Part shown: in pieces, positions 36,321 through 44,327 of the stretch | Position numbering within the stretch: position 1 is the first letter of the stretch | Layout: each line of letters opens with the position of its first letter | Assembly (NCBI RefSeq): GCF_000622085.1 | Contig: NZ_JHWL01000018.1 | Location: 24,109-88,108, forward strand | Direction of reading: 5' to 3' | DNA length: 64,000 nt | DNA from: Butyrivibrio proteoclasticus P6B7 | Lineage (GTDB): Bacteria; Bacillota; Clostridia; Lachnospirales; Lachnospiraceae | Program-made: the position numbers and the translations under genes | Notes under the pieces: generated by a model | The model's input: only the letters and a program-made list of their open reading frames with translations | Database searches by the model: none | Told to the model about the DNA's origin: nothing

Positions 36321-37507
36321 TAAACCTTTCTCCAAACCATTTTATCTACTACTAATGTAAAACTTTGAATAATCTTAACTACCTTGTCTGATACATTCTC
36401 ATCAACGTAGTCAGGTGTTGGTACGCCAAGGTCACTGTTCTTGTTCATCTCAACTGCTGTATCTACAGCCTGAAGAAGACTGCTCTTGCTGATACCAGCT
36501 AAGATGAAGTTACCCTTATCCATGGCCTCAGGTCTCTCTGTGCTGGTCCTGATGCATACTGCAGGGAAAGGATTTCCAACACTTAAAAAGAAACTGCTCT
36601 CCTCAGGAAGTGTACCTGAGTCGGATACAACTGCAAAGGCATTCATCTGAAGGCAGTTGTAATCATGGAAGCCCAGTGGCTCGTGGGCGATAACTCTTTT
36701 ATCAAGAACAAAGCCTGATTCCTCAAGTCTCTTTCTGCTTCTTGGATGGCAGGAATAGAGGATTGGCATATCGTACTTCTGGGCCATTTCATTGATGGCA
36801 CCAAAGAGGGACTCAAAGTTCTCCTTGGTATCAATGTTCTCTTCTCTGTGGGCAGAAAGAAGAATGTATTTGCCAGGCTTAATGTCTACGCCTGTTTCCT
36901 TACTAAGTCTTTCGTGAACGTTGCTACTCTTGATCTTATCAAGGTTAGCTCTAAGAACCTCAGCCATTGGAGATCCTGTAACAAAGGTTCTCTCCTTAGG
37001 AAGTCCGCAGTCTGCAAGATATCTTCTTGCATGCTCTGAGTAAGCCATGTTAACGTCTGAGATAATATCCACAATTCTGCGGTTGGTCTCTTCTGGAAGG
37101 CACTCGTCCTTACATCTGTTACCAGCCTCCATGTGGAAAATAGGAATATGAAGTCTCTTGGCTCCAATAACTGAAAGGCAGCTGTTGGTATCTCCAAGAA
37201 CCAGCACTGCATCAGGCCTTGTCTCCACCATAAGCTTGTAGCTCTTATCGATGATGTTACCCATTGTGGCGCCCAGGTCCTCTCCTACTGCGTCAAGGTA
37301 AACCTCAGGCTCGTCCAGCTCTAAGTCCTTAAAGAAAATACCATTTAAGTTATAGTCATAGTTCTGACCAGTGTGGGCAAGGATCACGTCAAAGTACTTT
37401 CTGCACTTTTTGATAACTGCGGAAAGTCTGATGATCTCAGGTCTTGTACCTACAATGATCAGTAGCTTTAATTTGCCATTATTCTTAAATCCAACATTAT
37501 CTGCCAT
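36320..37507 (-). CDS. UDP-N-acetylglucosamine 2-epimerase family (CapG/WbjD-like)
   Basis: A 395-residue GT-B fold epimerase. The hallmark segments are IIVGTRPEIIRLSAVI, LVLGDTNSCLSVIGAK, HMEAGNRC, PEETNRRIVDIISD and SDSGTLPEESSF. With CapE and CapF in the same operon, the likely reaction is the C2 epimerisation giving UDP-N-acetyl-L-fucosamine (CapG role) rather than UDP-ManNAc. The two subfamilies are hard to separate by eye. It overlaps the next gene by one base. Confidence 0.9.
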   Translation of the reverse strand: MADNVGFKNNGKLKLLIIVGTRPEIIRLSAVIKKCRKYFDVILAHTGQNYDYNLNGIFFKDLELDEPEVYLDAVGEDLGATMGNIIDKSYKLMVETRPDAVLVLGDTNSCLSVIGAKRLHIPIFHMEAGNRCKDECLPEETNRRIVDIISDVNMAYSEHARRYLADCGLPKERTFVTGSPMAEVLRANLDKIKSSNVHERLSKETGVDIKPGKYILLSAHREENIDTKENFESLFGAINEMAQKYDMPILYSCHPRSRKRLEESGFVLDKRVIAHEPLGFHDYNCLQMNAFAVVSDSGTLPEESSFFLSVGNPFPAVCIRTSTERPEAMDKGNFILAGISKSSLLQAVDTAVEMNKNSDLGVPTPDYVDENVSDKVVKIIQSFTLVVDKMVWRKV

Positions 37508-37561
37508 ATAAGTTAATGCTCCTAGATTTCTTCTCTTTTTCTTTTTAGCTCTTTTTACAGA

Positions 37562-38758
37562 TTACTTTCTGTACCACTCAACAACCTTCTTAACAGCCTC
37601 GATTACACTGTCTGTGTCCTCGTCTGTAAGCATAGGATAAAGAGGAATACTCATGATTCCCTTGTAGATCTTCTCAGCTACTGGGCAAAGGCCTCTCTTG
37701 TAGCCTCTCTCCTCGTAGAATGGGAACCAGTAAACAGGTACGTAGTGAACCTGGCACTGAACGTTCTCAGCACTCATGGCATCAAAGAACTCTCTTCTTG
37801 TGCAACTGAGCTTATCAAGATCAAGCTGAATGATGTAGAGGTGTCTTGTTGTATCTGACTGAGGAATCTCTTTCTGTACGATGATCTCTGGAACATCCTT
37901 GAAGGCCTCATCATACTTCTTAACGATCTCGTGTCTTCTCTTGGAGAATTCAGGGAGCTTTTTAAGCTGGCTGATAAGAAGTGCTGCCTGGAAGTCAGTC
38001 ATTCTGTAGTTAAAGCCAAGGGTCTGCATCTCGTAGTACCAGATACCCTCTGGATTCTTCTCAACGAATTCATCTGGAGTACGAACAATACCGTGCTGTG
38101 AAGCAAGGTGGAGCTTCTTGTAAAGCTCTGGATCGTTAGTAGTGATGGCACCGCCCTCACCAGATGTGATGGTCTTAACTGGATGGAAGCTAAAGCATGT
38201 CATGTCGCCAATTGAACCCTCTGGCTTACCGTTATACTTAGTTCCAATTGCGTGAGCTGCATCGATGATGCAGATAAGATTATGCTTGTCGCAGATGGCT
38301 CTGATCCTGTCGTGATCAACGGCCTGTCCTGTAAAGTCTACAGCAACAACAGCCTTGGTCTTCTCAGTGATATGAGCCTCAATGCTGTCTGGATCAATGT
38401 TATAGGTCTCTGGATCAACATCAGCAAATACTGGTGTTGCGCCAACATATACTGCACAGTTAGCAGATGCAGCAAAGGTAAGAGGAGTTGTAATAACCTC
38501 GTCACCCTCCTTAAGTCCTGCTGCTATGCATGCGCAGTGAAGAGCTGCTGTTCCGTTACATACAGCTACTGCATATTTAGCACCTGTTACTTCGCAAAGC
38601 TTCTTTTCAAGAGCTTCTACTGAAGGTCCGCAGGTGATGTAATCTCCCTTAAGTACTGAAGCTACTGCCTCAACGTCGTCATCTCCGATCCACTGACGAC
38701 CGTAATATATCTTCTCTTCTCTAACTGGCTTTCCGCCAAGTATAGCAAGCTTTTCCAT
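37562..38758 (-). CDS. DegT/DnrJ aminotransferase (PseC-like)
   Basis: A 398-residue PLP-dependent sugar aminotransferase of the DegT/DnrJ/EryC1 family. The PLP lysine is in FSFHPVKTITSGEGGAI, and the N-terminal segments GDYITCGPSVEALEK and VAVCNGTAALH are typical. It most resembles PseC, which aminates the C4 keto group of the product of PseB/CapE-like dehydratases. It leads the six-gene operon. The operon may therefore make a 4-amino-4,6-dideoxy sugar as well as N-acetyl-L-fucosamine. Exact specificity is inferred. Confidence 0.9.
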   Translation of the reverse strand: MEKLAILGGKPVREEKIYYGRQWIGDDDVEAVASVLKGDYITCGPSVEALEKKLCEVTGAKYAVAVCNGTAALHCACIAAGLKEGDEVITTPLTFAASANCAVYVGATPVFADVDPETYNIDPDSIEAHITEKTKAVVAVDFTGQAVDHDRIRAICDKHNLICIIDAAHAIGTKYNGKPEGSIGDMTCFSFHPVKTITSGEGGAITTNDPELYKKLHLASQHGIVRTPDEFVEKNPEGIWYYEMQTLGFNYRMTDFQAALLISQLKKLPEFSKRRHEIVKKYDEAFKDVPEIIVQKEIPQSDTTRHLYIIQLDLDKLSCTRREFFDAMSAENVQCQVHYVPVYWFPFYEERGYKRGLCPVAEKIYKGIMSIPLYPMLTDEDTDSVIEAVKKVVEWYRK

Positions 38759-38849
38759 ATTATCCCTTCTTTCTTAAAAATACACATACCTAACTTCGTA
38801 TTTTATCATGTTTCTTCCTATATGTCTAAATTCAGGATTAGAAAGACCC

Positions 38850-38888
38850 CAAAAGAAAGAGCAGGCAGGATATAGTCCTGTCTGCTCC
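38850..38888 (-). terminator. Terminator of the DUF6465 gene
   Basis: GAGCAGGCAGGA pairs with TCCTGTCTGCTC around TATAG, with a T-rich stretch following on the minus strand. It separates the small gene from the polysaccharide operon. Confidence 0.8.
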
Positions 38889-38921
38889 TCATGGTCGTTA
38901 GCAAAAATGTCAGATGATCAA

Positions 38922-39116
38922 TTAAAGATCAAAGCTTCCAGTAGCATCGTTATTTACTACAAAATAACCCTTGCCCTCTTCTGGCTTAACATAGATATCA
39001 AGGTTCTTGATGTCTGTCTTGCCATAAGCTTTCTTAGCTCTTGATACAAGTTCCTCTTCACTGAGAGCCTTGTCACCAAGCTGAAGTTCAATTTTTGCAT
39101 TTACTTTAGCTGCCAT
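38922..39116 (-). CDS. DUF6465 family small protein
   Basis: A 64-residue cytoplasmic protein (starts MAAKVNAKIE, ends NNDATGSFDL) matching the small clostridial DUF6465 family. The start at 39116 follows GGGAGGAAAGG; a longer reading adds 12 residues without support. It is monocistronic, with its own terminator. The function is unknown. Confidence 0.8.
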   Translation of the reverse strand: MAAKVNAKIELQLGDKALSEEELVSRAKKAYGKTDIKNLDIYVKPEEGKGYFVVNNDATGSFDL

Positions 39117-39326
39117 TGTTTCCTTTCCTCCCTCTCTTAAGAAAAAAATCAATATGTGTTATGTATATTTACGTTACATTATAACTCTTTTTTTGAAAAA
39201 AAGTGAATGATTATTTCAAAAACGATGAATTTTTAGTATTTTCTTACTTCTCAACAAATTATCTGTCTTTTATAATAAAAGTACAAGAGGAGATTGTTTA
39301 TTTGTTCTCACAAGGAGGTGCCCATT

Positions 39327-39494
39327 ATGACTAATAAGAAAACTGGAATTCCCCCTTCAAAAAATATTACGAGACAAAGACTGGAAGTAATCCACGTTGA
39401 ATCTTTTAGACCAAGTCTTCAGACTCTTAGTAGCGTTGACTGTGGTGTGGACCTTTCCGGATATGCATTCGAAGGCTTGAAAAAGTGGAAATAA
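39327..39494 (+). CDS. Hypothetical 55-residue protein
   Basis: A short basic protein (starts MTNKKTGIPPSKN, ends AFEGLKKWK) with one cysteine. A near-perfect AAGGAGGTG precedes the ATG, and a strong terminator follows 28 bp after the stop, so it is very likely a real gene. No family is recognised. A secreted peptide precursor is possible but unsupported; no export or modification gene is adjacent. Confidence 0.65.
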   Translation: MTNKKTGIPPSKNITRQRLEVIHVESFRPSLQTLSSVDCGVDLSGYAFEGLKKWK

Positions 39495-39522
39495 GATTTA
39501 AAAGAACTAAATAAAAAAATTG

Positions 39523-39558
39523 AGCGGTGTGTTTCATATAGACACACCGCTTTTTATT
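39523..39558 (+). terminator. Terminator after the 55-residue protein gene
   Basis: AGCGGTGTGT pairs with ACACACCGCT, followed by TTTTTATT; an A-run precedes it, so it can work in both directions and also serve the acyltransferase gene on the minus strand. Confidence 0.9.
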
Positions 39559-39573
39559 GAGAAAAAATATTGA

Positions 39574-40302
39574 TCATGCTGAATGCTCTTCCAGATGTTT
39601 TTCAATCTTGGCCTTTATCCTGTCCTCCACAAGGGCCGCAATATCTCTGGTCTTCATATCCTTGTACTCATCATAATAGATAGGGTCAAGGTAATAAGTG
39701 TATGTAGTAACAGGTCCGTAGTGATCGCTGTTATAAACCTTATAGGAATCCACAAGAGCTACAGGAACAATAGGGGCCTTAGCCATCTGAGCCAGTTTAA
39801 AGCTTCCTGGCTTAAACTCCTCAACAATATTTCTGTTGTTCTCTTTGTATCCACCCTCTGGGAAAAGAATGAACTTCCTTCCCTGCTTGATCTCCTCAGC
39901 CATCTCCCTAAACACAACAATGGTTTCCCTTGGAGAATTAAGAGGAATGGTCTTACCCCTCACAAGCTTAAGGAATTCTGCAACTAAGATGATATGAGAT
40001 TTCTTTTCATCCATAACAAAGGACACGGGCTTATCATGAGTATCCACAATTCCAAGAACATCATATTTGCCCTGATGGTTAGGATAAAGAACATATCCCC
40101 CTTCCTTAGGGAGCTTATCCATTCCATCGCCAATAGTCTCATATCCCGATGACTTATTCATTTTAGAAACCATCTCCCTGGCAATAACATATCTCTCCTC
40201 ATCTGTGTGGGAGTCCATGTTAAAGGTCCAAAGTCTGGCCTTGATCACATAGTAAATGATTCTATGCAAATTAATTAATATCGTGTGAAAATAATTACGC
40301 AT
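39574..40302 (-). CDS. 1-acyl-sn-glycerol-3-phosphate acyltransferase-like (PlsC)
   Basis: A 242-residue acyltransferase of the PlsC/LPLAT family, which makes phosphatidic acid at the membrane. The HX4D catalytic motif is NHQGKYD, and the glycerol-phosphate-binding motif is LFPEGGYKENN. There is one weak hydrophobic N-terminal segment. It is monocistronic and convergent with the small plus-strand gene. The acyl acceptor is inferred from the family. Confidence 0.88.
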   Translation of the reverse strand: MRNYFHTILINLHRIIYYVIKARLWTFNMDSHTDEERYVIAREMVSKMNKSSGYETIGDGMDKLPKEGGYVLYPNHQGKYDVLGIVDTHDKPVSFVMDEKKSHIILVAEFLKLVRGKTIPLNSPRETIVVFREMAEEIKQGRKFILFPEGGYKENNRNIVEEFKPGSFKLAQMAKAPIVPVALVDSYKVYNSDHYGPVTTYTYYLDPIYYDEYKDMKTRDIAALVEDRIKAKIEKHLEEHSA

Positions 40303-40376
40303 TCAATAATCCAACTTCCCTTTTTTCATCGCTTAATATTATCAAATGTAATAATTCTGCGCAACTTAACGGATTA

Positions 40377-41609
40377 TCATACACAGGTCATTATTGCTCT
40401 TAGAATAAAGAAATCCCCCTCCTGAGTAAAGCTGGCGATACCGCTGTATTTCTCAGATATTTCTTTTATCTGCTCTGTTCCGATTCCGCTTGGAATCTCT
40501 CTGGTGCTGACAGGAAGACCGTCCTCCCCAAAGGTGTTGATGATGGCACACGGATTCTTGGTAAAAAGCTTAAGCTTCTTGCCGTCATAGTTTATCTCAA
40601 CCTGTATAGATCTTTCTTTTTCCGGAACCTTCTCCTGGGCCTCTAGCGCATTCTCCATGGCATTGGCCAAAAGACTGGTAAGGTCCAGCTCCTCCATCGG
40701 GAATTTCTCAGGAACCGAGGCCTTTACCCTGAGCTTAAAGCCAAGCTTCTGGCATCTGGATGCATAAATGGTAAGGAGTTCGTTGACGATCTGGTTGTCG
40801 CAGAAGGACACAGCCGTAACGGTCTCAAGCAGGGAATCAAATTCCTTCAGGTAATTGGCAGCCTTGTCGTAGTCCTTCTCTTCAATATACCCCGCCAGAA
40901 CTCTGTTGTAGTGTCTAAGGTCGTGTTTATACTTTCTGATGGTGTGCTCGTTATTCTCATAGATGGAGAGCTGCTCTTTAAGTTTTTTTACACGCTCCCT
41001 CTCGTAGTAAGCGATTTTTTCATCGGAATCTCTTTTCTCAATCTGATAGGCAGTAAGCTCATACACTATGGCTGCTGCCGAGATCATAACAACTATATAG
41101 ATTGTGCTATACCACTGGGTCATGTTAAGTCCGTAGGGCTGCAGGTATAGATTCATATCGGTATGGAAAAGAGCTATGCTAAGAAGCAGTCCTGAAAAGG
41201 CCGCGATAGTGCCGTATACAGGCCCCACCAGATAGTCGGTGATAAAGGGCGTGATCAGGATAAAGAGCCAGAATGCGTCCATTCCCATTGTCCAGTCCGT
41301 CTCCATGATGAAGTGGATGAACAATAGCACGTTCAGGGCGTAGGTGCCTGTTACAACGTAAAAGATATTTTTCTTTTCTATATGGATTAGCAAAGCCGCA
41401 GTACTGAACAATATGGCTATAAAGACATTTGTGACAACGCCATGGGCATAGCCGCGCATAAGAGAAGGTATCACAGATATAATACTGTATACAATAAAGC
41501 CCAGTAGTACTATACAGGTGGTCTTACACTTCTGATTTACTACATCGGGATTTTTTTCGAATTCCATCAGCTGAGATATGGTGAATCTGGATTTGATAAA
41601 GAGCTTCAT
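40377..41609 (-). CDS. GHKL-domain sensor histidine kinase (AgrC-like)
   Basis: A 410-residue membrane kinase with about six membrane segments (residues 30-195), a coiled-coil linker (about 200-220), a dimerisation segment with the phospho-acceptor in KYKHDLRHYNRV, and a GHKL ATPase domain with LLANAMENALEAQEK (N box) and SGIGTEQI (G box). This layout matches AgrC/CitA-type GHKL kinases that usually pair with a LytTR response regulator. No response regulator or peptide precursor is adjacent, so it is an orphan here. Confidence 0.88.
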   Translation of the reverse strand: MKLFIKSRFTISQLMEFEKNPDVVNQKCKTTCIVLLGFIVYSIISVIPSLMRGYAHGVVTNVFIAILFSTAALLIHIEKKNIFYVVTGTYALNVLLFIHFIMETDWTMGMDAFWLFILITPFITDYLVGPVYGTIAAFSGLLLSIALFHTDMNLYLQPYGLNMTQWYSTIYIVVMISAAAIVYELTAYQIEKRDSDEKIAYYERERVKKLKEQLSIYENNEHTIRKYKHDLRHYNRVLAGYIEEKDYDKAANYLKEFDSLLETVTAVSFCDNQIVNELLTIYASRCQKLGFKLRVKASVPEKFPMEELDLTSLLANAMENALEAQEKVPEKERSIQVEINYDGKKLKLFTKNPCAIINTFGEDGLPVSTREIPSGIGTEQIKEISEKYSGIASFTQEGDFFILRAIMTCV

Positions 41610-41691
41610 AAGATATTCCCCCTACTGAAATTATACATAATATAACGTAATTAGTGTATAATAAATCGTAGAAGAGATGTTGGAGGTGCGC

Positions 41692-41877
41692 ATGAACAAG
41701 CTACTTCTTATCTATGCGGCTGTGATTTTTATTGCCGGAGTTGTTGTATTCACTATCGGTGAACTTAATAAAGCAAATGAAGAAGAGCCCGAAACCTTCA
41801 AATGGATGAGGATTCTGGCTCTCGTACTTGTTGTTATTGCAGCCTTTTGTCTGGTCATGTCCAAGAATATGGCCTGA
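41692..41877 (+). CDS. Small two-helix membrane protein
   Basis: A 61-residue protein with two hydrophobic segments (LLLIYAAVIFIAGVVVF and ILALVLVVIAAFCLVM) separated by an acidic loop. The start at 41692 follows TTGGAGGTG; five upstream residues are possible. Its stop codon directly abuts that of the convergent exonuclease gene (TGA|TCA). No family is recognised. Confidence 0.7.
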   Translation: MNKLLLIYAAVIFIAGVVVFTIGELNKANEEEPETFKWMRILALVLVVIAAFCLVMSKNMA

Positions 41878-42909
41878 TCAAAGCTTGTCTATAAGAGATT
41901 TAAAGCCGTATTTCTCGAATTCAGCAAGGGCTTTATCTCTGTTAATATTGATCTTAAAATCATCAAGACTTTGGGTAAAACCGAAGTCTTTTCTTATTTG
42001 AGCAAGGTCCTTGGAAAGGAAGGCCATGTCTCTGTACTGAATAAGGGCCTTTAATGGGCTTCTTGAGATTCCAAGAGATTCCTTCCAGTACTTAGCCAGC
42101 TCTTTTTGTGCCTTCTCATCTGGGCAGGCGTCGATGGCTTCATAAATGCCTTCTACTGTGCCATACTCTGCAAGAAGCGGAATTGCTGCGCTGCTGACGC
42201 CCTTAACTCCAGGGATATTATCACTGGTATCACCCTGGATTCCCTTAAGATCAGGAATCTGTAAAGGCTTAACACCGTACTCTGAAAGGCAGAGCTTAGG
42301 AGTTACCTCAAAGGCCTTATCCGGAATAGGGCAAAGCTTGGAATTCCAGCCAAATTCTGCGCCGTACTTACCAGCCAGCTCATCTGCTGTCTCCTGCTTG
42401 GTCTGAATCAGCCAAACCCTTGTGTAGTCGGAAACAAGCTGAAGATAATCGTGATCCTTGGTGATGATAAAGGATGGTATCTCTTTTTCAAACTTGGAAG
42501 CTACGCTGCCTACCAGGTCGTCCGCCTCGTAGTTGTTGTCGCAAAGAACCTGGAAGCCCATGTCCTTTAAGAGGTTCTCCATGTTCTCGAACTGCTCCTT
42601 AAGGGGCTGTGGTGTATCTCCTCTGTTGGCCTTATACTCAGGATACTTCTCTCTTCTGAAGGTGTCCCTTGTCATATCGAAGGCGAACATCATATGTGTA
42701 GGCTTCTGCTCTGCTATTATCTTAAGGATTGTACGCATCATGCCATACATGGCGTTGGTGTACTGGCCCTTGTCATTGTGCATTATCTGTGAAAAGAGCT
42801 TTTCCTTTTTCTCTGGATCTTTTTCAAATAAAAGTGCTTTGGGAAGATTGCCATAGTAGTTGGTAACCAACATGGAACTTCCATCTATAAGTATGAATTT
42901 ATTGCTCAT
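41878..42909 (-). CDS. 5'-3' exonuclease (PolA N-terminal domain family)
   Basis: A 343-residue stand-alone flap/5'-3' exonuclease. It has an N-terminal PIN-like domain with IDGSSMLVTNYY, MMFAFDMTRDTFRREKYPEY and NNYEADDLVGS, and then a helix-hairpin-helix region (DLKGIQGDTSDNIPGVKGV). The acidic metal ligands are all present. It has no polymerase domain and likely takes part in primer removal or repair alongside a full PolA encoded elsewhere. GGGGG precedes the ATG. Confidence 0.93.
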   Translation of the reverse strand: MSNKFILIDGSSMLVTNYYGNLPKALLFEKDPEKKEKLFSQIMHNDKGQYTNAMYGMMRTILKIIAEQKPTHMMFAFDMTRDTFRREKYPEYKANRGDTPQPLKEQFENMENLLKDMGFQVLCDNNYEADDLVGSVASKFEKEIPSFIITKDHDYLQLVSDYTRVWLIQTKQETADELAGKYGAEFGWNSKLCPIPDKAFEVTPKLCLSEYGVKPLQIPDLKGIQGDTSDNIPGVKGVSSAAIPLLAEYGTVEGIYEAIDACPDEKAQKELAKYWKESLGISRSPLKALIQYRDMAFLSKDLAQIRKDFGFTQSLDDFKININRDKALAEFEKYGFKSLIDKL

Positions 42910-42958
42910 GTTTCCCCCTGAAAAAAGATATATCTAGTACTATCAATAAGGCATTGCT

Positions 42959-43441
42959 TCATGAGATAGGCTTATTCTTGGCGTTGATTCCCTCAAGAGA
43001 TACAGCCTTTACATATCTGTCATAGTTGCTGGCATCTGTGAGGTATACGATATAATTCCTGGTTCCTCTAACCTCAACCTTAATAAGCTCGTTGTCCACC
43101 TGGCCAATGAGCATTGTCCATTCGCCGCCTTCGCAGTCAAAGTTAAGCTCGATCTGATCAATGACAGGCTTATCCTCAATGATAAGTTTACCCTTGGATG
43201 CATTAAGAAGCGCCCTGATAGCTGGAAGGTTACTAGGATCAACCTTAACCTTTCCATCAGGTCCCTCTGCATAGCAGACATTGGTATCATTGCAGATCAT
43301 GAATACATCTGATCTGAACTGTTTAAGTCTGCTGGACTCCTTAACCATTCCTGATATATACAGTGCACATATAATGAAAACTAACGCAAAAAATATACAG
43401 AATAAGTAGAATTTCTTATCACGCTGTTTAACTAGTCCCAT
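42959..43441 (-). CDS. Hypothetical single-pass membrane protein
   Basis: A 160-residue protein with one N-terminal membrane segment (about residues 11-30) and an external domain rich in beta strands. It has two cysteines near residues 48 and 55 that could pair outside. No family is recognised. A ribosome site AAGGAGG precedes the start. It lies 49 bp upstream of the exonuclease gene on the same strand and may be co-transcribed. Confidence 0.7.
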   Translation of the reverse strand: MGLVKQRDKKFYLFCIFFALVFIICALYISGMVKESSRLKQFRSDVFMICNDTNVCYAEGPDGKVKVDPSNLPAIRALLNASKGKLIIEDKPVIDQIELNFDCEGGEWTMLIGQVDNELIKVEVRGTRNYIVYLTDASNYDRYVKAVSLEGINAKNKPIS

Positions 43442-43537
43442 TGCTTTTCCTCCTTGCTATGTCACATATTACTTTACCATGGCAGGACCCTAATTCCAAT
43501 AAAAATAAAAAACTCTAAAAAAAGTATTGCAATGATT

Positions 43538-43578
43538 GTTAGCCTATGCTAATATAATCTCTGTTAGCAGATGCTAAC
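43538..43578 (+). promoter_or_regulatory. Twin dyads around a -10 box (metal-regulator-like operator)
   Basis: Two copies of a 16-bp dyad, GTTAGCCTATGCTAAT (43538-43553) and GTTAGCAGATGCTAAC (43563-43578), have centres 25 bp apart. A TATAAT (43553-43558) lies between them. The form recalls operators of DtxR/MntR-type metal regulators, but the assignment is inference. No protein-coding gene follows; only a short terminated stretch does. Confidence 0.6.
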
Positions 43579-43680
43579 ATCGTAGACGTCAATGCCAAGG
43601 CGTTTACCTCGTGACATACAATAGTCATAAGAAATCTCCTACCTAAAAACAGGTGCATCTTGCCAGTGCACCTGTTTTGT
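43565..43680 (+). ncRNA. Candidate short regulatory transcript
   Basis: From the -10 box between the twin dyads to a strong terminator (43648-43680) there are only about 115 bases. The only start-stop frame is 10 codons long (ATG at 43592) with no ribosome site. This layout, with a regulated promoter, no gene and a terminator, is that of a small RNA. It could instead be the leftover leader of a deleted metal-transport operon. Confidence 0.4.
43648..43680 (+). terminator. Terminator of the short transcript
   Basis: AACAGGTGCA pairs perfectly with TGCACCTGTT around a 9-nt loop, followed by TTGTCTT. It ends any transcript from the twin-dyad promoter before the fold-back element. Confidence 0.85.
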
Positions 43681-43721
43681 CTTGTACAGTTTTCCCGTCC
43701 ACAACTTTATGAAGTAGTCAC

Positions 43722-44319
43722 AGTCCAGCCCCGGCAGGCTTTATTTTGTGTTGGTTCGCTCGCCGCAATTTAAGGTTTTCCAAAAGGTGTTTTTAAATCC
43801 TGCGAATTAAAACTCGGCTAGACTCCTGGATTTTTAAAGGCAGGGTGTTTTGATACTGGCGAGTATAGGCAACAAAAGTGCCATTTTCTAATGCTCCCAC
43901 GGCAGGCTTTTACGCGCATGCGAACGATTGTCTGAAGCAGGGCGAAAAGATTATATTACATGGCAAGAGCGCAAAGCGCTCATTACGGCAAAAAAGGAAA
44001 CGAGATTTCCAAGCTCATGGAGTTTGGAAATTCTCGTTTTTTATTTTGCCTATGGAGCAAAGCTCCAATTGCCATGTAATATAATCCGCCCTGCAAGTAT
44101 TTATCGTGCAGCATGCGCATTAAAGAAAAGCCTGCGGGAGCATCTGAGAAAATGTGCACCTTTTTTGTAACGAGCCAGATCAAAAGCACCTGCCGTAAAA
44201 ATCTGGGAGTCTAACCTCAAACAGTTAATTCGCAAGCAGGATTTTTGAAACACTTTTGGAAAGCTCTTAAATGGAGGCTCGCTCTTACAACACAAAATAA
44301 AGCCTGCCGGGGCTGGACT
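43722..44319. repeat. 598-bp fold-back element, copy 2 (inverted)
   Basis: This is homologous to 8017-8618 but in the opposite orientation. The outermost 32 bp (43722-43753) are the perfect reverse complement of 44288-44319, yet differ in sequence from the outer stem of copy 1. Inner helices are kept, for example 43819-43831 with 44201-44213 (two G-T wobbles). The inner hairpins GAGCGC/GCGCTC and TGGAGC/GCTCCA and the central TTTCCAAG-type hairpin are retained. It ends 8 bp after the stop codon of the kinase-like gene. There is no coding potential shared intact with copy 1. Confidence 0.9.
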
Positions 44320-44327
44320 GATGCCAC

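Noticed and set aside
43592..43624. A 10-codon frame in the short transcript as a leader peptide
   Set aside because: There is no ribosome binding site and no downstream gene for it to control.
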